A stretch of 64,000 nt of DNA from Breviolum minutum Mf 1.05b.01 (GCA_000507305.1 DF239134.1:124001-188000), one strand, 5' to 3'. Counted from the stretch's first letter, positions 10,801 through 25,800 are shown. Made by a program: numbers and translations. Notes: generated by a model not told the origin, from the sequence alone.

Positions 10801-13800
10801 ATTTACCTGCATGTACCATGAAAATCAACCAGATGTAGGTAGATATACCATTCCCATGCATCCTATGGGGTTTACTATCGTGTAAAAAGGGACGTTATTT
10901 TTTGCCCACGGTTCTACCTGCACAATTGCCAACCCCCAGAAGCTCCCCGACCCTCACCTGAGTAGTAAGCAGTTGACCCTATGTGGATGTTTCCGAAAAT
11001 AATGGTACCCCCAAATCATCCATTTTAATAAGGTTTTCCATTATAAACCATCCATTTTGGGATACCACTATTTTTGGAAACACCCATGTGTTGTAAAACG
11101 TGGCGGCTTTTACTAGCCTCGTTGATTAGCCACCATTGTCCCTTAACAAGGCGGGGGGTCGGGGTAATTTTGATATAGGGATTAGAATCAGCCATGATAA
11201 CCCTAGGCTTCCAAACACCTGGTGAGGAGGTATTTGGACCCCAAAAATTTACCTGAAACATCGTTAAATAACATCTTCTCAGGAGGTAAATTTGGAAGAC
11301 TAGGTAAGGATCCGGGAACCTGAACCAATCAGGATGACTTATGGTTCATGTGAGGAAGTAAAAAAACCTGGGTAGCTTCCGTTTATGACCAAAGCGTCCC
11401 TTGTTTCTAAAAACATGTCCAAACCATGGTAAAACGATAAGGAAGAAAAAAAAAACGATAACGCCCACAGAGTATGATGAACTTTTTCGAGAGCTTCCAC
11501 TTGCTGCCTGCCCGCCTTGTTATCCTCTTCTTGTTACACTGCATCGAAGCTTCAACAATATAGAAAAACGTAGGAAAAACGTAACCCAAAACGATAACAG
11601 AACGATATCCGAAAAGATAAGGTTTTAGCAAAAAAAGTCCTCTTCTCCAAGACCTGCCCTCGGCACCTCTGAGCCGCGAAGCTGCCTTTGCCGCTGCCTC
11701 CTACTGCACCGCTGTCTCCTCCTGCTTTGCTGCCTCCTTCCCCTACTGATAATGTTACTGGTAATTGAGTTGGGCAGTGATGTCATGCAAAATATTGTTT
11801 GCAATACTAAATCTATTATATTTGTTACTGTAATCACAATCCCCTGTAAAACGATAAGGAAGAAAAAAAAACGATAACAAAAAAAAGGTCATGCAAAAGT
11901 TCTTGGAGTTTTTTTACCACCTCATGTCACTTTTTCGCACAGGATTGGTGTGGAGGAAAGGTCTGGCTCTAGCCAAAGATATGCTAGATAGGTGCGGTTC
12001 AACCCAGGATGGTGGCCTGGTGCGCTTTCGGAAAGAGGGCAATTGTTTTTTTTTTCAAGGAGCGATGTTTTGGTATCGAAAATCACCATTTTAATAAACC
12101 ACCATTTGGTTCAGAATATGTTTGGAAGATTTTCCATCCGCATCAAACAGTCGCAAATCCAAGTAAGTAGTTAGGGCCACCCCCAAGTTACAAGCCATAA
12201 ATAGGCCATTTGGAAGGGGTTCAACCCCAGTCAACAACCATTATGGGAGTTGTATAGCAAATCCAAGTAAATTGATTCAGGGCCACCCCCTGAGGTTCGG
12301 TATGACCGGAGGGTCTCAGGAGGTTGTTTGTTCCGGTTCGCTGCTGATGGGGTTTCCTCCATGGAAATACATTTGAAGTTGTTTAGGGTATGTATCGGGG
12401 ATTATACTACCCAGTTATTTGAAATTTTATGATAAACCATTATTAAAGATCCCTATTACATAAGCAGTATAATGGAAAGTATCCGAGTGTTTTTTTGTTC
12501 GTGGCTCATTTGTATATACCAGCACCTTCCAGTCGGGGTGCCAAGAACAAAAACCCGAAAGGAGGTGGAATTGACACCGTGTAAGGCACCCAAACTGGAT
12601 GTTCCAGGTATACATTCATACTGGTAGGTTTGTTTTTACCAGCCATTTGAGGGTATGATATAAAATTCCTCAACAACAAACCAGTCCGCGATTGTTTTGT
12701 GGCCGGGTGGAACGGAGAAATATGGGAACCTCCGTTAGGGCAGATCTATTCATTACTAATAAGTTCTACCCCATTTTGCCCTCAGGATGCCGGTGGCAAA
12801 TAAGGATTCCCTGCTAAGAATGATTCAGGTGGTGACTGGCTTCCTGGGTGGGGGGGGTAAACCAGATGTATAAGGTTTGTTTCCAAAAAGGTTCATGAAA
12901 TACTGTAGATGTTTAAAGTCACCATCTGTTTCGTGAATGGGTTGTGAAAAGACACCAACTAGCTGGGTGATTCCACTACCCCCTGGTTGATTCAATATGT
13001 ATATATATATATATATACCAGGTGGTGGTTTCAAATATGTTTTATGTTCACCCGGAACCTTGGGGAAATGATCCAATTTGACGAGCATATTTTTCAGATG
13101 GGTTGAAACCACCAACCAGTATATATACATATTTCCTCCTTTTGATCGCCATGACTAAGGCCAGGCATGACAAGTGAAGTCACTTTCAATGTAGCTATCA
13201 CAGCCTGTGATGTAGGCCACGTCATCCGTGGGTGATGGTCGGAACGGTGAGTGAGAGTGGGAGAAGCACCCCAAAAACCGTTTTGGATGTCCCGAACCTT
13301 CGGAGGTATAGTTCCTGGATGTCTTTTTGTACCTGCAATAGGACCGGATGTCCCGTTGGGTTTGTTAGGATCAATGGGTTATTTCACCTACTTATAAATG
13401 TGATATATTAGGGTGAAATAACCCACTGATCCGTTCACCTTTGATCCTAACAAACCAAACCGGACATCCTAGTAGGTGGTGATGTTTGTTCAAGAATTGT
13501 TTGTCATGTTTGCCCGTAAACTTGGAGAAGATCTTCAATCTTCACCCATTTTGACGCGAATCGATATATGGAAATACCCTGGAAGTCAAGCCGACCATTA
13601 ACGCCAAATATTCCCCTGGAATTGGGTTTTCATAAGTATCATAAGTATCATAAGTCCTGATCATAAGGGATCCTGGCTATTTCTGGGAGGGAGTTGTTTA
13701 GGGGGGGGGGGTTGGTTAACCAGTCATGATTGCTCTAGTTGGTGATTTCAAATATTTTTTTTTTCAACCCTATTTGGGGAAGATTCCCATTTTGACTAAT

Positions 13801-16800
13801 ATTCTTCAGATGGGTTGAAACCACCAACCAGTAAACCATAAGGGGAAGCTTTTATAGGAATTCCCAGCGGAAAAAAAAAACGGTTTAGAGTGACCCCCCC
13901 ACATGTCAATGGAGTTGCCTGGTTCTGGTAATCGGTAATAGGTGCTAGGTAGCATATAATCACCCAATTGGCAATATATACCTGGTATATAAGTGGTATA
14001 TAACGCCAATTGGGTGATTATATATCACCGATCCCACCTATTATATATAGGAACCAGAAACAACTATTCAACATGCCATTGATTTATATCTCCACCCTTT
14101 GCGAAAGTTGGAGTCCAGCTTTACTGACCTTTTTTGAGGCCATCAGGCTTCATTAGCTCTCACTCTTCTTGCTTCAATGCAGCAGCTACGTTTTCAAAGC
14201 GATCTGGTTAGCTACAATGCAGCATCTTGGAGATGACTGTGGCATTCAATGGAGGGGTTTCTGGAGGTTTCTGTGGTTTTCCGGTTTTAAGGGTGGGGAA
14301 ATGTCGCATTTTTTAACCCGGAGATATATACAAGTAGTGGCTTGGAAATATACAGATAAATGCAGTGAAATACATGTTCCAGATTTTTTGCAGTGAAATA
14401 TTTGGCTTGGTAATTTAAACGGCCCGTAGTGAGGGGTAATGATACGGTAATGCATTTGATTTCAAAAAGCTCCGGATTCTCTATTTTCGAAGGGCCGACA
14501 TTGCCGGTATTTCATGGTATTTCACTGAAAACCAAATATGCATCATGTTTTTTTTCGCATATGTTCGTCAATCATCAAGTATTGGTTGAAAAGCACTATT
14601 GCATACTATTGCAATATGATAGATATGTTCCAGGTTTGGTGGTTTGTGCTTAGTGATGAGCAAATGAGCACAAAGATATAGCCATTTTTCAATGTAATAA
14701 ACCTGGTGGTGACTGTTCCGGGGTTTATTGTGTTATGAAGATGTCACCTATTATTCTTGTTAGTCCCTAAGGATCTAGATATGTCCTAAGATTTCGAGAT
14801 TTCCCCTATATTCCTATTTTGGGGATGGGATGTTTTGACCATCAATCCTACTCGAGCGAAGGGTCTGGATTCTTAGGGATAGATAAATATCATCACGATA
14901 TTTGTATGTTTGTATGTACTGATGTACTGCAATGTCATGTATGTATACATCATTAATGGTTTCTCAGTGAATTATGGCTGGTCACCAACCACCCCCCTTA
15001 CGTATATACTATACCCCCCCGGAAAGAAGGCCTTATTAAATTAAGGGCTTCTTAACCATCGGTTTCCTTTACGAAGGCCGACTATTAACTAGGTGGTGGC
15101 AACTCAAATATTCTTTTATTTTTCACCCCGAATCTTGGGGAAGATGAACCCAATTTGACTTGCGCCTATTTTTCAAATGGGTTGAAACGTTCACCCACCA
15201 CCAACCAGTTAAACCCTATATTTCTGGGGAAGATACGTTGGTTGACCAGCCAGGTCCGTTAAGGTCCGGTCCGCAAAACTGCCATCATCCGAGGCACTTT
15301 CGGCTCTCTCGAGCTCCATCGGTGCCTTGACTCCTCCCGAACCGCGCTGGCGTTTTTTTTCCAGAAAAACCAGGTGGGGGTTTCCTAAAATGGTGGGTTT
15401 CCCCAACAAACCCATGGGTTTTCCTACTAAAAATGATCATTTTAAGGGTGTGAAATGGGGGTACCACCATTTAAGGAAACACCCAGGTATCAATGGGGTG
15501 AAATTGGGGCCCGGTTAATAACGAAATGATGAAATGCTTTTTAAAGGCCATTTGTAGGGAACCTATCGCCCCATTGGGACCCCATGTTTTTTGAGTGGTT
15601 TTTGGGGTCCATCTTTAAAAACTGACGAAAATAGGCCAGCTTGCTCCAAAAGGATACTTTCAAGCATCTTTCAGGGGTGAACTCATTGGTTTGGGCAAAA
15701 CGACCTCAGTGGAGGTCACCTTAAATGGTGGTGAAAAGTTAGGAAATTCCGCTCAAAATCCCCTTATCAATCAGGTTTTAGGAACCACGCGCTCTTTGTG
15801 AGAATCTTCCACGATGCAACACAATCGGGATGCTGCGAACCGGCAAATTGGCGACCTGTTTTCCGCCGAAAGGTTTATAATACAAACAGTGGATTTTTTT
15901 TTTGACAGCGGCAAAGGCGGCCATAAAGATCCAAAGTCGTTTCCGTGGGATTACCAACCAGTCCCAACACGGAGGATGGCCTATTCAACGGCAACCGTCA
16001 ACGTGCAGGAGACAGTAGACTCGAAAGATTTGTGTGTGCTTCCAAACGATCAATTCAAATAAAAGGAGCTACAAAATGTACAGCTAGTGTGTATTTTATA
16101 TATATATCATAGCAGTAAGCAGGTATAATCTCTATAGGCCAATGACTTTTCCACCATGGAAAGCGGACACAAAGAATCCCAGGGAAATCTTCTTTAAAAA
16201 AGCACTTGACAATGCGTGACTAAAGGCTTGCCAACCAACGCCTCATCTTAAACTGTGAGTTAAGGGAATTTGTACGAATCTGCTCAGATTGGTACTGTTG
16301 ATGGTTCAGAGAAATCCGGCGATCACCAGTTGATATGGTAAATCTCCCATTATTGAGAGAGTTTAACAGCCATCCCAGGTGGTTGGGAATGGGATTTCTG
16401 AACCATCAAAACGGTATGTCCTGCACAAGGGTTGTAGCCATCATGTTGAAACATGTTGAGCACTCAGCTTAATTGATTGAGTTGATGAGAACCTTTTGAT
16501 CCCCAAACGTTGGAGGTCACCAACAACCATTAAAAAGGGTCACGTTTTCACCATCCCAGAAGGGTCACAAACTCGCAGAATTGCCAGGAACGACATGGTT
16601 TTCAAGTGTTGGTTTCATCATGTTCCGACAAACTCATCATCGGTCACGACTCAGCATGGTCGTCTTCCGACCCAAGTTCGGGTGAGGAAGGAAACATCAT
16701 GTTGAGATGATGATGCATTTCTGTAAAAGAATCAGCGTCAAAAAGAAACTAGGTGGTGGCAACTTAAACATTTTTTATGTTCACCCCATCCTTCGGGAAA

Positions 16801-19800
16801 TGATCCAATTTGACTTGCGCATATTTTCAAATGGGTTGGTTCAACCACCAACTAGGAAATCTAAGAATATGATCACTGGGTGGCGTAAATTCGTAATGAG
16901 AAAGTTCGTTCTGCTAGGATGTCCCGTTGGGTTTGTTAGGATCAATGCATGGTTAGGATCAATAGGTTCTTTCACCTACCCATAAATGGAATATCTCATG
17001 TATGTTACAAGTTACAGCCCATGTACCAGCCATTTGCTAGGTTCCACCCTAATTATATTACCCTCCCTAAAACTAACAAATCGCCCCTGAACATGGATGG
17101 TTGGAATACGATCGTTTCCCTTTGGGAAGGCCCATTTTCAGGGCCATCACATCCACCAAGCAGAGGTGGCTGGACTTGGGCATTGAAGCTGTTGATGGAG
17201 GTGCGGTGCCGTTGACGTTGACTTTTGACGTTGGAACCGACCGGGACACCGGGGACAAAGGTTATACACCGGGACATAGTGCCCATCTTTATGGGGATTA
17301 TAATAAACCATTATTTGGGTGGTGGTTTCAAATATTTTTATTTTCACCCCTATTTGGGGAAGATTCCCAGTTTGACTAATATTTTTCAGATGGGTTGAAA
17401 CCACCAACTAGCAGGCTGTGACTACTTAGGGGAGATAACCTGTTTGGTCGCCAGGTCGATGATGGAGTATTTTCCCTATATACTAAATGAGGAGCGAGCT
17501 AAAGAGCTCCAGAATCTTCAAACATCACCAGGGTTGTCAATGGGTTTACGTGATGGTTGTCCATGCTTGACCTTTAAAAGGGGGGCCAAAGGGGATCACG
17601 GGAAAATGCGTTTGGCCAAAGTGTCTCAACTCAGGGTCACTTGACCACATGCACAATGTGCGATGTAAATCCACGAAACCTACAAGGTTAACTAACCTGC
17701 TAGTTAAAGGATGTTAAATGGCCTGCGGTACATGGGTAACTGGATACATGGGCAACTGGGTTTATAACTTTTGTAAACCTTTCTACAGAACCCAACTCTG
17801 AGCCATTTTTTGAATTCTAGCCACTCTTGCATTTTAAACAAACGTGTTCAGTATCTTTTTTCGATGAAATATTTGAACAATTCAGATTTAATTTACCTTA
17901 ACCTAATCCAATATGGAGAACTTAGAGCTAATGAACTCATTTATGTCCGTTCGTTTCCATTTTTTTCGGATTGGACAACAGGCTGGGCAGAATTTCTTGC
18001 CGTTGGATTTGGTTTCCTTGGGTGCAGCTATCAATGCATTGAGTAGCACCTGGCGTATTGCACAGGTCGGGAGTCCGGGGGGAGACTCCATCTGAGCAGT
18101 GAACCAGTTGACCCTGAAAAATTCGCTGGAAATTCTGGGGATGAAATCCTACCCGGTTATATAGGAATTACAAGAAGCCATTCTAGGGATGAACCATCCA
18201 GCTATAATTTAGGAATGTCACGTACCGGTTTTGATCACTGCAAAAGTTGATTGATCTTCAGATATTGTATACTCCCAATTGGATCATTTGATAGGTACAG
18301 TAGGATGTTTGTTAGATCAAACTGGTTGGTCTGTTTGTGTCTTGTGTCCTTTGATAGTAGGTTGTGCCAGACATGAATGTGTAAATTGAAGGAAATTTTG
18401 ACTGCACCAAGCATCAAATTCAAATGTTATCATGTGTCCAGGTATTTTTGTATGTGATACTTATACAACGTTATCATGCTATCCTCACTATTGTATTCAT
18501 TTTTATGTGCCGCTTGATTATCACAAGTTCAGAGCGCTTAGTTTTGTTGAGTTTTAACAATATTTTATTAATTTTCATGTGCCACTTGCTTATCACAAAT
18601 TCAGAGTGCTTAGTTTTGTTGAGTTTTGATAATACCTTCTTGAACACTAACATGTCGCCCCCGCAAAGATGCAAAGATGCAAGGAGTAACCACTGCCCGC
18701 TTGTCAGTATAAGGCCATTTGAGACTTTCATAAACCCTTGGGCCTCTACCGTTGATGGTTCAGAAATCCCAAATCGGATATGTTTAGGGATCTTTTTTCT
18801 GCATGGAGTTGTGAGTTGTGAGGTGGTTTCCAGACCCATTGGACCCATGCTGTCCTTGTATGATATATCATACATCTACCTACTACATTTAGTTGATTTT
18901 GATGGTGTTCATGTATGTAAATATACAATCGTCCCATGGATGCTATGGGAGATGTTTTTTTTTTCCGAATCCGAGGATTTGATAGAAGGCTTTTCTGGGA
19001 GAAACTTGGAAGCCAATGCCTTTGTGCAAAGTTCCTTACTCAAAGGCGAGGTGAGATGGAAGAGATGTTTTTTCCCATGGTGTTAGTGGGTGTGTGTTGG
19101 GATTATTTTTGGAGGTGGGGAGGGGGTGATAATAAAGGTACATACATACATATTACATGGCAGGGGCGAGTGGTTGCAACTACAGATTTGTTGAGATGCT
19201 GAATGGTTGGAAAATCCATTTGTTTGGAGGGATGCAAATTCCTAGCCCCCCAAAAGTCCTTAAAGTTTAATATGGAACCTGAAAATGATGGGTGTCCAAC
19301 AAAAACATCTCCTTTTCGGAAGGGTTGATTTTGCAGGTTCCATGTTTAACTTCAAAGGGTTTACTAGGATGTTGGAGCAGATCATGTGGATATGTTGTTT
19401 CTTTTGTCAAACACCAAGGATAAGTTAGACTGGTTAGACTAGGGATCACTAATTATTATCATTATTATTATTACTATTCTTATTATTATATTTATATATA
19501 TATATATCTATACATATTTGACACCCTTTACTTGGATTTGCTAATTGAGTTGTTTTTTGTTTACTTTCTGCTAGCAACTAAACCTCCAATTTAGGGAAAT
19601 GCATGGGAGGATGCATAATTTTGTTTACTTGTTCCAACCATCGTAACAACTTGGATGTGTTTAAGGTGATTTTTTACTTTGTCTACCATTGGGACCATGG
19701 TAAAACCGGCATTTTTCACCACCATTTGGCAGGGAGAATATCTAGGAGGTGGCAACTCAAATATTTTTTGATGTTCACCCCGGATCCCTGGTGAAATGAT

Positions 19801-22800
19801 CCAATTTGACGAGCATATTTTTCAAAGGGGTCGAAAACACCAACTAGAATAGGATTCAAAAGGGTTTGGGTGGTGATTCCCCTAACCTTCCCTAATGTTT
19901 CCTATGGTTCCCCAATCTTCCCCAATCTTCCCTAGATATGTAAGTTACATGTTCCAATTCATCGAACTTACGCAAATCCAAGGAGTTCAAACAGATCAAG
20001 TCGTTGGGCCCTCCCAACCTCCCTGCAAGGTGGGCCCCCCAATAGTAGTTATAACCCCCTGACTCAATGACTCCCAAACGACCTTATAAATGAGTAACTG
20101 GGGTTTATTTGTTTCACCCATATAGGTTTTTAAGTGAAGTTAAAATAATCAACCTTATATAAGTTGTATATATATATATAAGTGAAGTAAAAAATCAACC
20201 TATTATACAAGTTATAAGTTATATGTAAGTGAAATTAAAATCAACCTAGGTATATATATATATAACCCCTATGACTTCTAACTGCTGGGGGCTCACCGTG
20301 GCTTAACTGGCCGCAGGTTTTGGTCGTGGGATCCAATGGCCCCTTTCTTTGTCTCTGGTGAGAGAGAGAGTTATGGATGAAGTGAGTTGTGGTGCAACAG
20401 TACCTTGGCCAATAGCCACCACATTCTACTTGGAGGATCATCCTAGGTAGGAAGTAAGTGGTTAGTAAGTAACCCTCATTTGTGAGCCATCAAAAGGCCA
20501 CTTGGAAGGGGAATAACCCCAGGAATCGGGGACTTATGATCACCACAGTTACTAACTTCTTACTAACTGGGATGATCCTCCAAGTAGACATCCAGGGCCA
20601 CCGCAACTGAGGTTTGCCATACCCGGACCCCAAAAAGAACCTACCTCAAACACCGTGAACACCTCACTTTCGGTATGGTGCCTGGATGTTGATCGGGACA
20701 GAGCGTTCCTTTGTTTTGGCGTTTGTTTTCTTGAACAAGCTTCGTGAATGTGAGCAAATTCGGTAATGATAATAATGAGTCTTGTCATGACTACAAAATC
20801 TACAAGAGTGACATCATGATTACTGACCTAGATGATTATGGTTCATGAGTAAGTAGGCATTACTGACAAACACCCTCAAACTTTTGCAGGTGTGCAAAAC
20901 CATCACCCTCAGGGTTTTTAGATCATGATGTCATGCTCTTTTTGTGATGTAATCAGGGGGGCATTCATCGCAACTTACCCTCCCTGAAACTAACATAGCC
21001 AGTGAAATGAATCGTCGGAAGATGAAGTGTCCTTTTGGTACGTATGGCCTGTTTTCAGGTGCTAACTGCTTAGTTTTAGGGAGTGTAGTAAGAAAAATCC
21101 TGAGTTTTTGGTACCTTTGTCAAAAGACACATTTATTTGGATTGAATCGAAAGTCAGGTTAGTTTTTGGTACCCTAGCTGTTTGACCCCCCTGTTGGAGC
21201 CCTTGAAAAGTGGATTGGGACCGTCTAGGGGTTGATTATTAAGGGGCCCCCATCCCGAGGTGGATTCCTTGGCTAGTGCTGCCTGCTGGGCAGAGGCACA
21301 GGTCATCAAAACGGAGAAAAGGGAGGGGGTGGGAGATTGGAAAATTGGTACTGCCGAATTCGGAAACGAATTACCCTCCAGGAAACTAACATGTCCCCTG
21401 AACACCAATGGTTGGAAGATGCATTTCCTATTGAAATAGTCCCTTTTGAGGGGACATGTTAGTTTTCGGGGGTGTATATCACATTATACATACAAGTTGG
21501 GCCCCTACAGTAGCAGTTATAAATCGGGGGGAAATAACACCTATAGACCTTTAGAAATGGAGTCATAAAAGCCATGTGTAAGTCATAGGGGCCCATCCTG
21601 TAAGTGTACATATATCCTATTGATCATGAGGTTTTTTTTCCCAGCCATCGCCATGTTGTTTGACCGGGTCTTGCATGAAAATGACTCAGGACTAAGATGT
21701 GACAGACTTCAAGGGTCAATGATTGAAGTAGATATGGACATTCGAGCAATGAAAAAAAAGGCCCCTGGTTGTTTGTTTGGTATACATGGGATGAAATGTT
21801 ACCCAGTTATGTTAGGGATTATTTCATAAACCTTTCATAAGAATCCCGTTTTTAACCAACCAGGATGACTCATGGCAAGTGGGGCGGGGTTGTTTTGGTG
21901 GCTCATTTGAGTCTGCTTATGAGGTGGGATCGGTATGTTTTTAGGGGTGTAGTCATCGCTTCTCAGGAGGTTGTGTCTAGGATGTCTAGGGTTTTTTTGG
22001 ATGTGTAAATTCCATGTATAACTTAATTAGTTGGCCAATGGCTCAACTTTAAACTTTTTGGGATTACATATTTAGTAGGGAAAATAAAGTTCAAACTTTT
22101 ATTTTAGGGTTCCATTCGTTAACATGATGTTATCCTCTCCCTTCTATGTATTTACTCTAAAAATTTTGTGACTGGAGAACGAAACCATTGATTTGGGTGA
22201 TTTTTTTTGTAGAGGGAGGAGGCTGGGGTAATTCACCTTTATAGAATATCCTCCTGTGAACGAAGCATGTCCCCACCGGAAGCATGTTGAAAAAGATGAG
22301 TTTCCGAACTTACCAAGGTCGGGATATGTTAGTTCCCTGAAGGGTCCCCATCCAAATTCAGCCAAGTTGGTGATGGTTGGTGAATATATCAAGATATCTT
22401 GGAAATTCATGGCACGGTTCCCAAGAGGTAGCACAGGGCTTATGTAGATTAAACCATGGGAATTTTGTGCCATCTGCTTTCCATGCAACCATATCCCCCA
22501 GTCTTTCCAGTCATACCTGATGAGGATCAGTGTCAAAGGACCCCTAAAAAACACCTCCTGAGAAGGTCCAATGATCCCCTCATGACTGAATGACTGGATG
22601 ATACATGCAACACCTTTGATCCGTTCACTTCCAACCCCTCCCGGGACATCCGTTTGGTCACCGGCCGCCTTTTTTTTGGGGTGACCCGTTTTTCCTTCTC
22701 CTCAGGACTTACTACGCCAGATGCATCCTGCACAACTGCGATTGGGCACCTATGCCTTTCATGCAGCCACCGAAGCCTTACGAGGTGTGTGACCTTCGTT

Positions 22801-25800
22801 GCGTCGGATTCGTCGGATTACGAGAAGTGGATGAACTTCACCCATGACGGATCCATGGGACGTTTCCGGTATATTTACCTACATGAATTTCGTTGATTTT
22901 GATGGTTTTTATTGCTGAATTTTGTAGGTAAATATGTACCATTTTCCATGGACCCTATGGGTTCAGGCACCGATCCTATGGAAAAAAACCCAAAATTCAG
23001 AGGTTTTACATGGTTTTATCACCACAAATAGATGGGGCAGGTGGATTCTTCAGACACAGAGTTTTGAGGGTTGGCAGTTTGTTGCAGTCTTGGACTTTCA
23101 ACTGGATCACCGGTGTTTGATTGATCAAGACACTGGCTTATTCAATTTCAATGGGGAATTATACTGGACCTTGTTCTTTTAGGATTCTTATTCTAAGATG
23201 TTTTTTTAGGTACATTCCCTAGCTCCCAGTTGGCTCCCTCCTGAAGTTCGGCGTTTGATTGGTATGTTTTTGGTGTCCAGTTGGCTACCTCCAGTCAGAC
23301 AAGGTGGCCTTGGAAGCCTCAGAATCCTAGGATTCTGGTTAGCTAATTCGATGGAGAACTGTGGGTGGGCAATGGGACTAGGCGCTGGTTTTAAAAGATT
23401 ATGCACCAAAATTGGTGAAATGACCCACCCTAAGAATCAGCGCATGGACCCTCCAAAAAACGATGACGGTTTGACTCTGTTTTTCGCAGGGTTCTTTTGA
23501 ATCTCCAGCCCCCACCAGTTTTGAGATCCGATGAGTCTTAGGGTAAGGTAAATTCTGATCTTAACAACATTCATTTGGTTTCTACTTGGATCTTTCTTTT
23601 CTATGGGCGCAGAAAAGGACTGAGAGATAAGGGGGGGTGCCAACAAAAACATTGAATCTATTAGGGTTCAAACAACCAGAGCCTGGAAGATCTTGGTACA
23701 TGGTCCTTTCCATATGATCAATGAAACAACTTCTTACTTACGGTTTATAGGGGATCAAATACACTCAGGTATGCGGGGATTATAATAGACCAGTGTAAGC
23801 ATCCCCATTAAACAACCAGAAGAATGGAAAGCATCCTGCCGGTGATCGGACATCATCAGGCACACATCCTAAAAATGTGGATGTGTATCAAGTATCAATC
23901 AACCCTAAGCATCCATACCCTTCCCTAGAGTAGGTTTGATGGTCCCAATCCCATCTCCACAATAGGATTGTAGGGTTAATCCCTTTCTTAGGACATAACT
24001 GGATGCTTAGGGCAAGATAATGCTCCGAAACCAGGTCTTCCGTTTGGTGGGCAATGCCGGCCGAGCAGTGGGGATTGTGACATGGGGATTATAACAACGT
24101 GGAGCATCCAGCAATTGAAGATAAGCAAGAAGTGTTGCTGTTCTATGCGTTGAAATGTACTCGCATGCCGAAGGTGATTGGCCCATCGACTATCCAAGGG
24201 CTCAGCAGGCAAGATGCGCTTCGGTACGGCCTCCTAGTTACGTTGGACCAGGATGAAATTTTCACAAAAGGAAAAGGCGTACTTGGTACTTGTGCCAACA
24301 AAGGGAGCGATGTCATGTTCTTTGTGGCAACTCCTCCGAGTCAAGCTGGTGTAACAGCGTGCTATCGAAGAGTTCGAGGCGTCCACAAGGAAGATGAATT
24401 CGAAACCGACACACTCGAAGCGGTCAATGATTGCGCAGACATCGAACCCGCCAAGGACCAGCAGTGCCTTGTTGGGATTCCATTTGCCATTGTACTGTCA
24501 GAGTGCGACTTCGTTGAGGAATTCGGGAGAGAAGAACGATGATTCGGATTCGGACGGTGGGCTATGGCTTTTTACGAGCTATATCCTCGGAATGGGTGCA
24601 TCGGAAGAAGTGCCCCCTTTCATAACGAAATCCCAGGAATCCGAACTACCAACCCCATATGCAGCAAATGAGACACGAAAAAAACCGCTTACGGTTCCAT
24701 TATACTGGTTGTTGATAGGGATCCTTATCCTTTTTTTTTTAAATAACACCCATATAACTGGGTAGTATTGAAGTATTGAATCCCCACCCTAAACCCTAAA
24801 GAACTACCTGTGTTTGTGTTTGTTCATTGCGCATAGATATTCCCACATTTCCAAAACGATGGTTTTTGGTCACGGACTGCGCAGATGAGTGGCCACGTGC
24901 CTTTTGGTTGCTATCAACCATGGCAGAAGCGCAGCTACAAGCAGAGGCGTGGCCCCCGGGGATTCGATGTGTCGAGGGGGTTGGTTGCCTTCACGGGTGG
25001 CAAATGTTGGGTGCTATTTGGGTGTGGATGGTTTATAATGGAAAACCCTAAGATGGATGATTGAGGGGTAGCCTATTTTTGGAAGCATCCATTTTGTTTT
25101 TTGGAAAATGGGGTGAAATAGTTGTTTTTATAGGCAGTTACCCATGTACAAGACCGACAGCAACGACAACAACAAGAAGAAGAAGAACACCAACAATAAC
25201 ACAAGGTGATGAATTTGTTTGAATCGGATTCTACCATGGCATGAAACAATGACCATCAAGAAAACGTATGCATGCCTAGGAAGAAGTTGAACTGTAACAA
25301 GGTAGCTTGGGGCTGCCAGGGGGATCTATAGGAATCTTTGGTGTATTTAGATACATGTACACCCTAAAGTACCCAAATGCAATCAAATGAACTATACATT
25401 GAGTGTCTGGCAATGCGCTTTCCTGCTTCGGTGGTGTGTCATGTTTTTTTTAAGCAAATGGGTCGGTCAGGATGGCAAAGGTCCAAGATGGGTTGAGGGT
25501 TGAGCACTGGCCAGTGGCAAACCAATGGCATAACCAATCCCATACCATCCATGTATGGTATATTTACCAACATTTACCACAAAAATCAACCAAATGTAGG
25601 TAAATATACCATACATGGATGGTATGGGAATGGATCCAATGGCAACTTTTGGGGGTTGACGAATATTTAGTACCAACAAAATGGGTTTTTTTCCATGTTG
25701 ATTTCATGGTGCGAAATGGCTATATACCCCCCAAAAAACACCAGACATGGAACCCGAAAATTGATGGTTTGGGTGGATGTTCTTCCCCTTTCAATAGCCG

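Noticed and set aside
11625-11837. Arg/Gln-rich minus-strand ORF
   Set aside because: It is a product of the CTGCC-rich low-complexity tract, with no protein-like mixture.
16560-16681. Possible exon bounded by CATCCCAG| and TTCGG|GTGAGG
   Set aside because: Both splice signals look fair, but no frame shows PPR character or fits the phases of neighbouring exons. Left uncalled.
17790-17820. Possible spliced-leader relic around CTGAGCCATTTTTTGA
   Set aside because: Only AGCCATTTT matches the dinoflagellate spliced leader. The flanks differ and no downstream coding DNA fits a retroposed transcript.
18424-19086. A 220-codon plus-strand ORF, one of the longest in the window
   Set aside because: It runs through a 72-bp (24-codon) tandem duplication that keeps the frame open, then through family C and B sequence. 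Composition is Leu/Phe/Ser-biased with no motif.
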